Shown here: positions 7,417-16,618 of the stretch, piece by piece | How positions within the stretch are numbered: position 1 is the first letter of the stretch | How the letters are laid out: each line of letters starts with the position of its first letter | DNA from: Streptomyces sp. ATexAB-D23 | GTDB lineage: Bacteria > Actinomycetota > Actinomycetes > Streptomycetales > Streptomycetaceae | DNA: 64,000 bases | NCBI RefSeq assembly: GCF_000373645.1 | Contig: NZ_KB892046.1 | Location: 186,001-250,000 of the forward strand | Direction: 5' to 3' | Translations under genes and position numbers: made by a program | The notes under the pieces: model-generated | Told to the model about the DNA's origin: nothing | Database searches by the model: none | Seen by the model: only the letters and a program-made list of their open reading frames with translations

Positions 7417-9564
7417 TCAGGGCGCGGTGCCCCAGGAGAGCGCACCGGCCACGTAGACGCCGACCTTCGAGGCGTCGGCGAAGCTGGTGGAGGTCGAGTA
7501 GCTGTAGTCGTCCGCCTCGTCGAAGTTGGACCAGTCACTCTTGTTCAGACGCAGCTGCATCTCACCGGTGGAGGCACCGGCCGCGAGGCTGCCACTGCCG
7601 AAGGAGACCTCCAGGTAGTGGCTGGCACCTGCCTCCGAGCCGCCCGTCTTCACGCCGAGCGTCAGGTTGCCGCAGCCCAGGACCGCGTAGTCGCACGCGG
7701 TGCCGAAGGTGGACGAACCGGACTCCGGGGTGAACCAGTAGCGCAGCTTCACCGTGGACAGGTCGACCGCGGTGCTGCCGGTGTTGACCAGCTGGAGACC
7801 CATCCGGATCTGGTTGTCGGTCGCGGAGGAGTCATTGTTCTTGTACTGGACCTTCAGGGCGCCCGTACCGGTGCCGCCACCCGCGGAGGTGGTGGCCGAG
7901 AGGGCCGAGGAGGCCGCCGAGACGTTGCCGGCCGCGTCCTTCGCCTTGACCGTGTAGCTGTAGGCGGTCGAGGCCGAAAGGCCCGTGTCCGTGTACGAGG
8001 TCGTGGTGGAGGTGCCCACCTGGACGCCGTCGCGGTACACGGTGTAGCCCGTCACGCCGGTGTCGTCGCTCGACGCCGTCCAGGACAGCGAGACGCTGCT
8101 GCTGGTCTTCGCCGTGGCCGTCAGACCGGTCGGCGCGGTCGGCGCCTGGGTGTCATCGTCGCCGCCGCCGTTGTCACCGCCGCCGTTGTCGCCACCGCCG
8201 TTGTTGTCGATCGGCGGGTAGGCGTTGCGCACCAGCTCCTGGAACTGCGCGGAGAACCAGTGGCCAGCGACCGGGGAGTTCGGCAGCGCACCGCTCATGC
8301 TGTTGCCGTTGCGGCCGTTACCGGTGTACGTGGGGTCGCACATCCGGTCGAAGCCCTTGCCCTCGTCGTTGTCCTCGGGCTGGCTGCTGCCGTCCGACTC
8401 CCCCGGGGGCTTCGCCCACACGTAGGCGTCGATCCCGGCCTCCGGGGCGGTGGTGGGCCGCTCACCGATGCCGGCACCGGTCTGGTTGCACCAGTTCCCG
8501 GCGTGGATGCGCCGGTCGACCCGGCCACCGTCCACATACGCGTCCACGCTGGTCAGCGGGCCCGCCGAGGTGGGCCGGTCGGGGCCGCCCCAGCCGTTGC
8601 GGGCGGTGTCGATCAGCATGCCGATGTTCGAGTTGAAGCCCTCGCTCACCAGCAGGGTGCGCAGGGCCTGGGCGAACGACAGCTCATCGACGTAGTAGTT
8701 CCAGTCGACCCACTTCGACTGGCGCACGGTGGTGCCGTTCACCGAGTCGGTGACATCGAAGTTCGGCTCCTTGAGAGCCGAGTAGTTGGCCGTGTTCACA
8801 ATGAAGCCGGCGACGTCGTCGACCGTGGCGCCCTCGGAGGTGGCCGCCTTCTTGAACTCGGTCGCGGCCGGGCCCATGTTGGAGTCCCAGCCCAGCCAGC
8901 CGTGGTGAGCCGCGTCCACGTAGTTGTAGACGTTGGGAATGGCACCCAGGGTGTGCAGGGCGTAGCCGACACCCTTCTCGTAGTTGCCGTTGGCCTTCAT
9001 CACCGCGCAGGCGTCGGTCGAGCCCTCGGTGCCGCCCGCGTTGGTGACGAGGTTGGGCAGCGAGTCGGGCTCGATGATCGTGACGATGCGCAGGTCGGCG
9101 TAGGCCGGGTCGGCGAGGATCTCGGAGATCGGGTCGATGTACTCCGTCTTGTACCGGTCGAGCTCCGTGGGGCCGAGCTCGCCGTTGGACGCCAGCGCCG
9201 CGCAGTCGCGCCCCGGCAGGTCGTAGATGACGACCTGGAAGAGGTTCGCACCCTGGTCGAGGGCGGTGTCCAGGTGCTCGCGCAGGCTCATCGCCTCGGA
9301 CGAGCCGCCGATGGCCGCGATACGGTCCATCCAGACGAAGCCCGGGGTGTCGGCGATGGCGGCGCCGCCCGGTTCGGCGGCGGCCTTGGCGGACCAGTCG
9401 GGGTTCACGTAGGCCTTGGCGCCGACGTAGGGGTTGTCGACCCGGGCAGCCGCCGCGTCGGCGGTGGTGGGGATGGCCACCGCCAGGGCTGCGCCCATGG
9501 CCAGGGCGGAGACTGCGGCCAGCCTCCTGCGTAGCCCTTGCTTGATGGTGCCTCTGGTACTCAT
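7417..9564 (-). CDS. Secreted GH6 cellobiohydrolase with FnIII and CBM3 modules
   Basis: 715 residues, exported. The Sec signal ends near residue 38 (T-T-A-D-A-A). The GH6 catalytic domain spans ~40-445, with catalytic Asp in I-I-E-P-D-S-L-P-N-L near 163 and the L-I-D-T-A-R-N-G-W-G-G block further on. A hinge of N-N-G-G-G-D repeats (~453-470) leads to a fibronectin III domain (~472-560) and a CBM3 cellulose-binding module (~575-715: V-Q-Y-K-N-N-D...D-N-Q-I-R, K-S-D-W-S-N-F-D). GH6 enzymes release cellobiose from non-reducing chain ends. The ATG at 9564 has CGGAG close upstream. The gene follows GH48 and GH10 genes on the same strand. Confidence 0.93.
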   Translation of the reverse strand: MSTRGTIKQGLRRRLAAVSALAMGAALAVAIPTTADAAAARVDNPYVGAKAYVNPDWSAKAAAEPGGAAIADTPGFVWMDRIAAIGGSSEAMSLREHLDTALDQGANLFQVVIYDLPGRDCAALASNGELGPTELDRYKTEYIDPISEILADPAYADLRIVTIIEPDSLPNLVTNAGGTEGSTDACAVMKANGNYEKGVGYALHTLGAIPNVYNYVDAAHHGWLGWDSNMGPAATEFKKAATSEGATVDDVAGFIVNTANYSALKEPNFDVTDSVNGTTVRQSKWVDWNYYVDELSFAQALRTLLVSEGFNSNIGMLIDTARNGWGGPDRPTSAGPLTSVDAYVDGGRVDRRIHAGNWCNQTGAGIGERPTTAPEAGIDAYVWAKPPGESDGSSQPEDNDEGKGFDRMCDPTYTGNGRNGNSMSGALPNSPVAGHWFSAQFQELVRNAYPPIDNNGGGDNGGGDNGGGDDDTQAPTAPTGLTATAKTSSSVSLSWTASSDDTGVTGYTVYRDGVQVGTSTTTSYTDTGLSASTAYSYTVKAKDAAGNVSAASSALSATTSAGGGTGTGALKVQYKNNDSSATDNQIRMGLQLVNTGSTAVDLSTVKLRYWFTPESGSSTFGTACDYAVLGCGNLTLGVKTGGSEAGASHYLEVSFGSGSLAAGASTGEMQLRLNKSDWSNFDEADDYSYSTSTSFADASKVGVYVAGALSWGTAP

Positions 9565-9629
9565 GCGGCTCCGTGCTCCTCTCGTACGCCTGCGGAAACT
9601 CCCCGCAGACGGGTTCATGGGGGGTGCTG

Positions 9630-9674
9630 CCCGATGGCGGGCTCAGCGGGGTGAGTGATAGACCCGCCATCGGG
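9630..9674 (-). terminator. Hairpin between GH48 and GH6 genes
   Basis: Perfect 12-bp inverted repeat CCCGATGGCGGG / CCCGCCATCGGG with a 21-nt loop, in the 139-bp gap. It may end the GH48 transcript or cap and stabilise a processed mRNA; no separate CebR box is seen before GH6. Confidence 0.6.
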
Positions 9675-9703
9675 AGTGGTGGGGTGACCGGTGTCTCAGC
9701 CGG

Positions 9704-12511
9704 TCAGGGCTCGACTCCCCAGGCCAGGGCGCCCGCGACGTAGGCGCCGACCTTGGAGGAGTCCGCGTACGCGGTGATGGTGGCCCGGCTGTAGTCGTCG
9801 CTCTCGTCGAAGTTCGACCAGTCGCTCTTGTTGATCCGCAGCTGGATCTCGCCCGTGGAGGCGCCGGCGGCCAGGGTGCCCGCCCCGCCCGTGAAGCCGA
9901 TCTCCAGATAGCGGTCCGCACCGGCCTTCGGGCTCGGGACGGCCACCACCGTGTGCGTGATGTTGGACGAGCCGAGCGCGGCGTAGTCGCAGTACGTGCC
10001 GAAGGTGCTCGGACCGCCGTCGGCGGTGAACCAGTACCGCAGCTTCACCGTCGTCAGGTCGATCGGGGCGCTGCCGGTGTTCACCAGCTGGAGGGCCGGC
10101 CGGATCTGGTTGTCGCCTGCGGCGGAGTCGGTGTTCTTGTACTGCACCTTGACCGCGCCGGTCCCGGTCGAGCCGTCCGCCTTCGTGGTGGCGAGGACCG
10201 CGTCGGACAGCGCCGATGTGTTGCCGCCGGCGTCCCGCGCCGCGACCGCGTAGGTGTACTCGGTGGCAGCGGCGAGCCCGGTGTCGGTGAACGCCGGCCC
10301 GGTCGCGTTGCCGGCCAGCACACCGTTGCGGTACACGTCGTAGCCGGTCACCGCCACGTTGTCGGTGGCGGCCGACCAGGAGAGCGAGACGCTGTCCTTG
10401 GTGGTCGCGGACACCGTGACGCCCGTCGGGGACGTGGGGGGCTCGGTGTCGCCGCCCGGCTCACCGCCGCCGCCCTCCACCAGCAGCTCCGCGTAGATCG
10501 CGAAGGCGAGCGCGAGCGCCGCCTGCGCCCAGAACCGGTGGTAGGTGAAGGTCGGGGCGTCGCCGCCGTCGAGATAGGCCTGCACCTTCGGCCAGTCCGG
10601 ATCGTCCTTGTACCAGCTGCGGATGCCGATGAAGGTCGAACCGGGCTGGATCGGGTCGCCGTTGGGCATGGTGCCCGACCAGCCGGAGGGGATGTACACC
10701 TCGTCGTCGAAGCGGTTGTAGTCGAGCCGCGTCTCCGGGACCGAGATGCCCTTGTCCGTGGTGTTCAGCGCCATCGCGTCCAGCAGCGCCTTCGCCAGCG
10801 CCGCCGCGTCCTCGTCACCCGACTTGGCGGCGTAGTAGGTGAGCGTCTTGACGTACGCGGCGCCCACGCCGACGTCGTTGGCGTAGTCGACGACCGAGAC
10901 GTGCAGACCGGCGTTGTCGCCGGGCGAGGCCGCGTCCCAGGTGTCCGGCTGACCGGTCCAGTTCAGGGTGGAGGGGAAGCGGAAGCTCCCGTCGGCGCCC
11001 ACCGTCGTCTCGCTCGACGCCCAGGCGACCCACTTGGACAGCACCGCTTCGGCGGCCGCGTTGCCGGTGACGTAGTAGTACGCGGCGACCCGCTCCATGC
11101 CCCAGGCCTGGAAACCGAACCAGTTGTTGCTCGCCGGGTCGTGGTAGACCGGCTGCCAGTCGTACGCCATCCCGTAGAAGGTCGGCGTCCCGGCCGGCGG
11201 TGTGCTGTAGCTGCCCTCCCAGCTGTTGGTGCAGCCGCCCGCGAGGGCGCCCTCGCTGGACTGGAGCCAGGTCAGGAACTCCAGCTGCCGGGTCAGGCTC
11301 TTGGACCAGTCCGATTTGGCGGTCGCGGACTTCGGGGTCAGCGACGGCACGTTGGACAGCGCCCACGCGGCCAGCGGGTTCTGGTAGCCCTGGTGCGAGG
11401 CACCGTCACCGATGCGCCACGCCCAGCCGCCGCCGCTGCCCGCCGCGGCCCCGCCCCAGGCGTAGTACCACGACAGCAGGTAGTGCTGGGAGTCCCGGCC
11501 GGACGCCGCGGGGCAGGAGTTCGGGTCGGTGCAGTCGCCGATCCGCTTGAAGTACTTGTCGAACATGGCGTAGCGCAGGTAGTCGCCCATCTTGGCGGCC
11601 TTCGCCACCGAGTCCGCGACCTGGCTCTCCTTGCCCTGCTCCGAGGCCCAGCGGTACGCCCAGTAGGCAGCCTGCACCGCGCGGGCGTCGGCGTCCGGCG
11701 CGTTGGTGTACTTCCACTGCTCGGCGTAGGCGGAGTCCCCGACGAACAGGTCGAGGTAGCCGTTGGGGCCGCCGTACTCGAAGAGGTCGGTGGTCGGCTG
11801 CGGGACCGTCTCCCACACCGACTCCTGCGCACCGCGCTGGTAGGTGTTGATGAAGGAGGCGCCGGCACCGGGCCCGGACTCGCCGCCGGTTCCCGGCTTG
11901 TTGCCGTAGCCGTAGACGTTGTCCAGGTCCATCAGCCAGTGCATGCCGTAGATGTCCATCGTCCCGTAGGACGAGGCGAGTTCGGACGAAAGGGGGTCGG
12001 TGCCCACCGCGACGTTGCCGTCCAGGGCTGAGGGGTAGCCGTCCGGCAGCGGGTGCTCCGGCGCGTACGTCGCGGGCGCCGACGGGTTGTAGGAATCGCT
12101 GGTGGACTGGTCGGCGTGCTGCGGGATGATGGTCTTCTCCGCCACCGCCCAGGCCGCGTTGAAGGGGGCCCAGTCACCCGTCACCCGACCGTACGCCGCC
12201 TCCAGCCACATCCAGAAGCTGACGGCCTCCGACGTGGTCTGGTGGCCGTGGTCGGGAGCCTCGACCATCAGGGTCTCGACCGAGTGGTAGGGGAGACCGT
12301 CGGGGCTGAAGTAGCCGTTGGCGGCTTCCTTGATCTTGCCGTACTGGGTGAGGAAGGCCTGGGTGTACGGGTCGTCGCCCGCGGCGGCGGCTCGGGTGCC
12401 GGTACCGGACTGCGCCGGGGCCGGCTTGGCGACGGCAGTGCCCTGCACCAGGCCCAGGGCGAGCACGCTGCCGCCCAGGGCGCTGCTGAACGTTCTCCGT
12501 GATATCGACAC
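9704..12511 (-). CDS. Secreted GH48 cellobiohydrolase with FnIII and CBM3 modules
   Basis: 935 residues. The N-terminus S-I-S-R-R-T-F-S-S-A-L followed by a hydrophobic run is a twin-arginine (Tat) type signal, so export as a folded protein is likely. The GH48 domain fills ~45-680; the acid Glu should lie in A-P-D-H-G-H-Q-T-T-S-E-A (~80-95). It is followed by a fibronectin III domain (~690-785) and a CBM3 (~790-935). GH48 enzymes are processive exocellulases working from reducing ends and act with GH6 enzymes. It lies 124 bp after the GH10 gene, in the same orientation. Confidence 0.93.
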   Translation of the reverse strand: MSISRRTFSSALGGSVLALGLVQGTAVAKPAPAQSGTGTRAAAAGDDPYTQAFLTQYGKIKEAANGYFSPDGLPYHSVETLMVEAPDHGHQTTSEAVSFWMWLEAAYGRVTGDWAPFNAAWAVAEKTIIPQHADQSTSDSYNPSAPATYAPEHPLPDGYPSALDGNVAVGTDPLSSELASSYGTMDIYGMHWLMDLDNVYGYGNKPGTGGESGPGAGASFINTYQRGAQESVWETVPQPTTDLFEYGGPNGYLDLFVGDSAYAEQWKYTNAPDADARAVQAAYWAYRWASEQGKESQVADSVAKAAKMGDYLRYAMFDKYFKRIGDCTDPNSCPAASGRDSQHYLLSWYYAWGGAAAGSGGGWAWRIGDGASHQGYQNPLAAWALSNVPSLTPKSATAKSDWSKSLTRQLEFLTWLQSSEGALAGGCTNSWEGSYSTPPAGTPTFYGMAYDWQPVYHDPASNNWFGFQAWGMERVAAYYYVTGNAAAEAVLSKWVAWASSETTVGADGSFRFPSTLNWTGQPDTWDAASPGDNAGLHVSVVDYANDVGVGAAYVKTLTYYAAKSGDEDAAALAKALLDAMALNTTDKGISVPETRLDYNRFDDEVYIPSGWSGTMPNGDPIQPGSTFIGIRSWYKDDPDWPKVQAYLDGGDAPTFTYHRFWAQAALALAFAIYAELLVEGGGGEPGGDTEPPTSPTGVTVSATTKDSVSLSWSAATDNVAVTGYDVYRNGVLAGNATGPAFTDTGLAAATEYTYAVAARDAGGNTSALSDAVLATTKADGSTGTGAVKVQYKNTDSAAGDNQIRPALQLVNTGSAPIDLTTVKLRYWFTADGGPSTFGTYCDYAALGSSNITHTVVAVPSPKAGADRYLEIGFTGGAGTLAAGASTGEIQLRINKSDWSNFDESDDYSRATITAYADSSKVGAYVAGALAWGVEP

Positions 12512-12635
12512 AAATCCTCCAGTGGCGGGTGTCGTCGGGGGAGGGGAGGAGGGAATCCGTGGGGACGGGGGTGCGGTGAATGCGGGGGAGGAGCAGAGGA
12601 AGGGAGGGGAGAGGGGGCCGGTGGTGGCCCGGGGG

Positions 12636-14198
12636 TCAGGGCTCGATGCCCCAGACCAGGTCGCCGCCGGCGTACACGGTGATCTTCGAGGCGTCCGCGT
12701 ACGAGGTGCCGGCGCCGTAGCTGTAGTCGTCCGACTCGTCGAAGTTCGACCAGTCCGTCTTGCTCAGGCGCAGCTGGATCTCGCCGGTCGACGCTCCGGG
12801 GGCCAGGCTCCCGCTCGTGAAGCCCACTTCGAGGTAGTGGTCGGCCCCGGCCTTCGGGGTGCTCGCCGCGACCACCCGGTGCGTGACCGTGGAGCAGTCG
12901 AGGGGCGACCAGTCGCACCAACTGCCGTACGTCGTGGCGCCGTTGTCACCGGAGAACCAGTAGCGGACGGTCACCGACGGCAGGCTCACCGCGCCGGTGC
13001 CGGTGTTCACGAGTTGGAGACCGGGCTTGATCTGGTTGTCACCGGCCGAGGCGTCGCTGCTGCGGTACTGCACCTTCAGCGTCCCGGAGGTGGAACCGTC
13101 GTCGCCCCCGTCGTCCCCGCCGTCGTCGCCTCCGCCCGGCTCGCCGCCCAGCGAGGTGCGCACGGCGTCGTAGGCGGGCTTCGGGGCCAGGTCGTCGTCG
13201 TACAGATTGGCGGCGCCCTCGCCGGGGAAGGTGCTCGGAACCCAGGAGTACTTGTCCGTGTAGTCCCAGATGGTGATGCCGACGCAGCGCCCGACCGCGA
13301 GGCAGGCGTCGACGACCTGCCCGTAGTACGAGGACTGGGTGGCGAGCTTGGCGGCATCGGCCGGAAGCTGCATGCGCACGTCAAGTTCGGTGACGGCTAC
13401 ATCGAGTCCGAGATCGGCGAAGCGCTGCATGTTCGCCTGCATCTGGTACGGGAAGCCGTACTGGATCGCCAGGTGCGCCTGCATCCCGACCCCGTCGAGC
13501 GGTACGCCCTCGTCGAGCAGCTCGCTCACCAGCTCGTACATGGCATCGCTCTTCGCGCCCATGCCCTCGATGTTGTAGTCGTTGATATAGAGCTTGGCGT
13601 CCGGGTCGGCGGCGTGCGCCGCGCGCAGGGCGGTGGCGATGTAGTCACTGCCCATGGCCGTGTAGAACGGGCTCGTGCGGAAGGTCCCGTCCTCGTTGAA
13701 CGGCTCGTTCACGACGTCCCAGGCGGCCACCTCGCCGCGGTAGTGGGTGGCCTCCGCGGTGATGTGGTCGGTCATGGCCGTCTCGACCTGCGCGGACGGC
13801 AGCGAGCCGACCCAGCCGGGCAGCTGGCTGTGCCAGACCAGGGTGTGTCCGCGCACGGTCTGGCCGTGCTGCTGGGCGAAGTCGGTGATCACGTCGCCCT
13901 TGGTGAAGTCGAACTGGCCCTGTGCGGGCTCGATGGTGTCCCACTTCATGGAGTTGCCCGGGGTGATCTGCCCGAACTCGGAGCCCAGGATCTCCGCGTA
14001 GGCGGCATCGGGCAGCTCGGGGTTGTCGGTGGCGGAACCGAAATACCTGCCCTGGGCGGCGGCGAGGTCGTGCAGTGTGTCCTGCGGGGCGGCTGACGCC
14101 GGCCCGCCCACCAGACCGGTGGCAAGGGCGAGAGTGCCGACCAGGAGGGCCGGGAGCCCTCCGGTGCGACGGGGCCTACAGCGCTTCACCAAGCTCAT
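12636..14198 (-). CDS. Secreted GH10 endo-1,4-beta-xylanase with CBM3 module
   Basis: 520 residues. The Sec signal is cleaved near residue 36 (G-P-A-S-A). The GH10 barrel spans ~40-350, with acid/base Glu in W-D-V-V-N-E-P-F (~160) and nucleophile Glu in V-A-V-T-E-L-D-V (~270), plus G-H-T-L-V-W-H-S-Q. A Gly/Asp-rich hinge leads to a CBM3 (~372-520) very like those of the GH48 and GH6 neighbours. The ATG at 14198 is chosen for the AGAGGAAGG site and proper signal peptide; the frame is open further upstream but would run through the CebR box. It is the first gene of the three-gene cluster. Confidence 0.93.
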   Translation of the reverse strand: MSLVKRCRPRRTGGLPALLVGTLALATGLVGGPASAAPQDTLHDLAAAQGRYFGSATDNPELPDAAYAEILGSEFGQITPGNSMKWDTIEPAQGQFDFTKGDVITDFAQQHGQTVRGHTLVWHSQLPGWVGSLPSAQVETAMTDHITAEATHYRGEVAAWDVVNEPFNEDGTFRTSPFYTAMGSDYIATALRAAHAADPDAKLYINDYNIEGMGAKSDAMYELVSELLDEGVPLDGVGMQAHLAIQYGFPYQMQANMQRFADLGLDVAVTELDVRMQLPADAAKLATQSSYYGQVVDACLAVGRCVGITIWDYTDKYSWVPSTFPGEGAANLYDDDLAPKPAYDAVRTSLGGEPGGGDDGGDDGGDDGSTSGTLKVQYRSSDASAGDNQIKPGLQLVNTGTGAVSLPSVTVRYWFSGDNGATTYGSWCDWSPLDCSTVTHRVVAASTPKAGADHYLEVGFTSGSLAPGASTGEIQLRLSKTDWSNFDESDDYSYGAGTSYADASKITVYAGGDLVWGIEP

Positions 14199-14324
14199 GA
14201 CGAACGCCTTCCTCTGCCGGGCAGCGTGGATCGTCGCGGGGTGCGCGGCTGCGCCCCGCAACGCCCTTACCGCCAACCGGTGTTGGGGGAGAAGGGAGGG
14301 GGTGGAGTGTGCAAGTCTTGATTG

Positions 14325-14338
14325 TGGGAGCGCTCCCA
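14325..14338. promoter_or_regulatory. CebR box (cellobiose/cellooligosaccharide repressor operator)
   Basis: Perfect 14-bp palindrome TGGGAGCGCTCCCA, identical to the known Streptomyces CebR consensus, 127 bp upstream of the GH10 start. CebR repression is relieved by cellobiose or cellotriose, so the cluster should be cello-oligosaccharide inducible. I see no second copy before GH48 or GH6, which suggests control through one promoter. Confidence 0.9.
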
Positions 14339-14344
14339 AGGTGG

Positions 14345-15155
14345 CGTGGCGACAGGCACCTGTCAAGAGTTAAATCGCAACTGCCTTACGGGCACGTGAA
14401 CGCGGCCACACGTCGAACGGGCCTGTAGCGCAGCGTTGTTGACGCGTGGGTAAGGAACGGCCGGCGCCCGCCGGGACGCCCGCCGCCACCCCTGCCCGAC
14501 GCCGGCCCGGGGCGCCTGCGGAAGGGGCGGCCGGGCCCCGCTTCACGTGTTCGCGATCGCACGCGCGAGGCCGGCTGCGGGCACCTTCGGGGCCGGGGCA
14601 CGGAAGCACCGACGTGCACGTGCCGTGACGGACGGTGAGGCCGACCGCCGCCGCCGTACCGGTGCGGGGCGGGGTGCCCGCACTCCCGGACCGGGCGCGA
14701 AGCGGCAGGAGAACGACGCCCTGAGCGCCGACGAGAGGCCCGACCGCGGCTCTCGCGCCCACGGCCCGCGGCGGCCGTCCGTGTACGGGTGGTAACGGAA
14801 AGTGGCCGAAGTGAGGGGTGATGCCCGAGGGATGAGCGAGCCCTTCGCGGTGCCCGGAAGCCGCTGTCGCCGTACGCGAAGGCGTACGTGGGCGGACACC
14901 GCGCCCACGGCCATGCCGGGCCCGCGAGGCGATCGGAGAGCCTCGCCGGGGCGCCCGCGAGCGGGTCCGCAGGCGGCGTCCGCGGGGGCGCGACGGATGG
15001 ATTCGGGCGCCTCCGGGCGGGCACCGTATACGGCCGTTCACCCCGGCGTCATGCGGCGCGGGCCAGCGACCGCGCGGCCACGGACGCCGTCGCGGAGGCG
15101 GCCGATCACGCGCACACCACCCTCGCGGGCGGGCCGGATGCGCCGCCCGCGCCAA
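14345..15155. other. About 0.8 kb without a convincing gene
   Basis: Very GC-rich DNA between the CebR box and the small membrane-protein gene. Frames are open on both strands, but they translate into Arg/Pro/Ala-rich sequence without domains, none has a convincing ribosome binding site, and several conflict with one another. I see no repeat, RNA gene or clear promoter. It could be gene debris next to the inserted cellulase cluster. Confidence 0.5.
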
Positions 15156-15189
15156 GGGCCTGTCCGGTCGTGCTCCGCCGGACAGGCCC
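15156..15189 (-). terminator. Terminator after small membrane-protein gene
   Basis: Perfect 12-bp stem GGGCCTGTCCGG / CCGGACAGGCCC with a 10-nt loop, 28 bp past the stop at 15217. Confidence 0.75.
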
Positions 15190-15216
15190 CAGGAGGTGTC
15201 GGAACCGCTCTCCAGG

Positions 15217-15375
15217 TCAGGTCTCCCGGGTCGCGGCCATCCCTATCGTGATCAGTCCCAGCAGCACCCAGCCGAACCAGAGCCAGCCGTTGCTTCCCAG
15301 TGCCACCGTGTAGGCGGTCACCGCCACCAGAGCGCCTGCGGTGAGCATTCCCATCGTCTTCGTGGATCCGGACAT
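15217..15375 (-). CDS. Small two-helix membrane protein (52 aa)
   Basis: Short gene with a strong AGGAGGGTG ribosome binding site before ATG at 15375. The product has a polar start (M-S-G-S-T-K-T), then two hydrophobic helices (M-G-M-L-T-A-G-A-L-V-A-V-T-A-Y and W-F-G-W-V-L-L-G-L-I-T-I-G-M) separated by G-S-N-G-W-L-W. A terminator hairpin follows. Function unknown; small proteins of this shape are common in Streptomyces. Confidence 0.75.
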   Translation of the reverse strand: MSGSTKTMGMLTAGALVAVTAYTVALGSNGWLWFGWVLLGLITIGMAATRET

Positions 15376-15396
15376 GCGCGCACCCTCCTAGGTACC

Positions 15397-15491
15397 GTCC
15401 GGAGTTCCCCGTCCGCGCCCCGCCGTCCGGCACACACGCTCCGACCGCCGTCGCGCCCGCGCTCCGCGCGGACGACGGGGGAACTCCGGAC
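15397..15491. terminator. Long-range inverted repeat between CtaG-like and small membrane-protein genes
   Basis: GTCCGGAGTTCCCCGTC at 15397-15413 pairs with 15474-15491, with one extra G in the right arm. The loop of about 60 nt is itself GC-rich. It lies between two same-strand genes, so it probably ends the CtaG-like transcript; an operator role is the alternative. Confidence 0.45.
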
Positions 15492-15549
15492 AGGACCTCA
15501 TCGGCCGCGCGGCCGTGACTCCATCGTCACCCGGATGGCGCCTCCGCCG

Positions 15550-16500
15550 CTACTGTCCGCGCGCCTGCAACGACGCGAGATACGCGTTGTACGCCTGGAG
15601 CTCCTGATCGCCGTCCCGGTCCGCGGCCCGGTCCGAGCGCTTCGCCGTCCGCTGCTCCGAGCGGTACCACTGGAACACCAGGGCCACCAGAACCAGCACC
15701 GAGGGGATCTCGCTGAACGCCCAGGCGATGCCGCCCGCCGCGCTCTGGTCGGACAGCGCGTCGATGCCGAGCGAGGCCGGAGGGTTCTTGTACACCTCCA
15801 CCATCGGCTGGGACGCCATCATGAGCGCGATCCCGAAGAAGGCGTGGAACGGCATCCCGGCGAACAGCTCCAGCATCCGCATCACATACCCCGGCCGGTG
15901 CGGTCCGGGGTCGACGCCCATGATCGGCCAGAAGAAGACCAGACCGACCGCCAGGAAGTGGACCATCATTCCCAGATGCCCGGCCGTCGAGCCCATCAGA
16001 TAGTCGAAGAGCGGGGTGAAGTACAGCGCGTACAGGCTGGCGATGAACAGCGGGATCGTGAACGCGGGATGCGTGACGACCTTCATGTACCGGCTGTGCA
16101 GCAGCATCAGGAGCAGCTCGCGCGGCCCCTTCGAACCACGCCGCGCCACCGGGAGCGCACGCAGCGCGAGCGTCACGGGAGCGCCCAGCAGCAGCAGGAT
16201 CGGCGACAGCATGCTGATCACCATGTGCTGCACCATGTGCACGCTGAACATGACCATGCCGTAGTCGTTGAGCCGGGTGCACATCACCAGGGCGATGGTC
16301 AGCACCCCGACGACGAAGAGGACCGTGCGCGCCACCGGCCACTCGTCCCCGCGTCTGCGCAGCCGCAGCACCCCGTACCCGTACAGGAGCACGGCGAGGA
16401 CGCAGCCGGTCAGGAAGAACGGGTCCGCGGAGAGGTGGAGCCCCCGTCCCAGCGTGAACGGCGGCAGGTCCATGTTCATGCCGTGCCCGCTGTGATCCAT
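15550..16500 (-). CDS. CtaG-like cytochrome c oxidase assembly membrane protein
   Basis: 316-residue polytopic protein of the caa3-type CtaG family. It has a His/Met-rich N-terminus (M-D-H-S-G-H-G-M-N-M) that could bind copper and about seven hydrophobic helices, including F-S-V-H-M-V-Q-H-M-V-I-S-M and the A-L-M-M-A-S-Q-P-M segment. The family helps insert copper into haem-copper oxidases in the cytoplasmic membrane. The start ATG is 118 bp from the pfkA stop, with the pfkA terminator between. Confidence 0.85.
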   Translation of the reverse strand: MDHSGHGMNMDLPPFTLGRGLHLSADPFFLTGCVLAVLLYGYGVLRLRRRGDEWPVARTVLFVVGVLTIALVMCTRLNDYGMVMFSVHMVQHMVISMLSPILLLLGAPVTLALRALPVARRGSKGPRELLLMLLHSRYMKVVTHPAFTIPLFIASLYALYFTPLFDYLMGSTAGHLGMMVHFLAVGLVFFWPIMGVDPGPHRPGYVMRMLELFAGMPFHAFFGIALMMASQPMVEVYKNPPASLGIDALSDQSAAGGIAWAFSEIPSVLVLVALVFQWYRSEQRTAKRSDRAADRDGDQELQAYNAYLASLQARGQ

Positions 16501-16566
16501 CTGTTCACTCCCGATGGGAACGCCGGGACGTCCCTGTTTCGTGCTGGTTGTCCCGACCAGAGTAGA

Positions 16567-16600
16567 ACTGCCCCCGGCCGCGGATGCGGCCGGGGGCAGT
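16567..16600 (-). terminator. Terminator after pfkA
   Basis: Perfect 15-bp stem ACTGCCCCCGGCCGC with GGAT loop, 18 bp beyond the pfkA stop codon. Confidence 0.85.
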
Positions 16601-16618
16601 CTCGGGTCGTGGTGTCGC

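Noticed and set aside
8160..8212. Repeated CCGCCGTTGTC units suggesting a CRISPR or tandem repeat locus
   Set aside because: They encode the N-G-G-G-D hinge of the GH6 enzyme; no spacers. No CRISPR array is seen anywhere in the window.
7189..12031. Long plus-strand reading frames (781 and 692 codons) opposite the GH6 and GH48 genes
   Set aside because: They mirror the codon bias of strong minus-strand genes, have Arg/Val/Gly-rich products without domains, and lack ribosome binding sites.
14370..15313. Several 80-260 codon frames in the gap upstream of the GH10 gene
   Set aside because: Low-complexity Arg/Pro/Ala products, mutually conflicting and without ribosome binding sites or domains.
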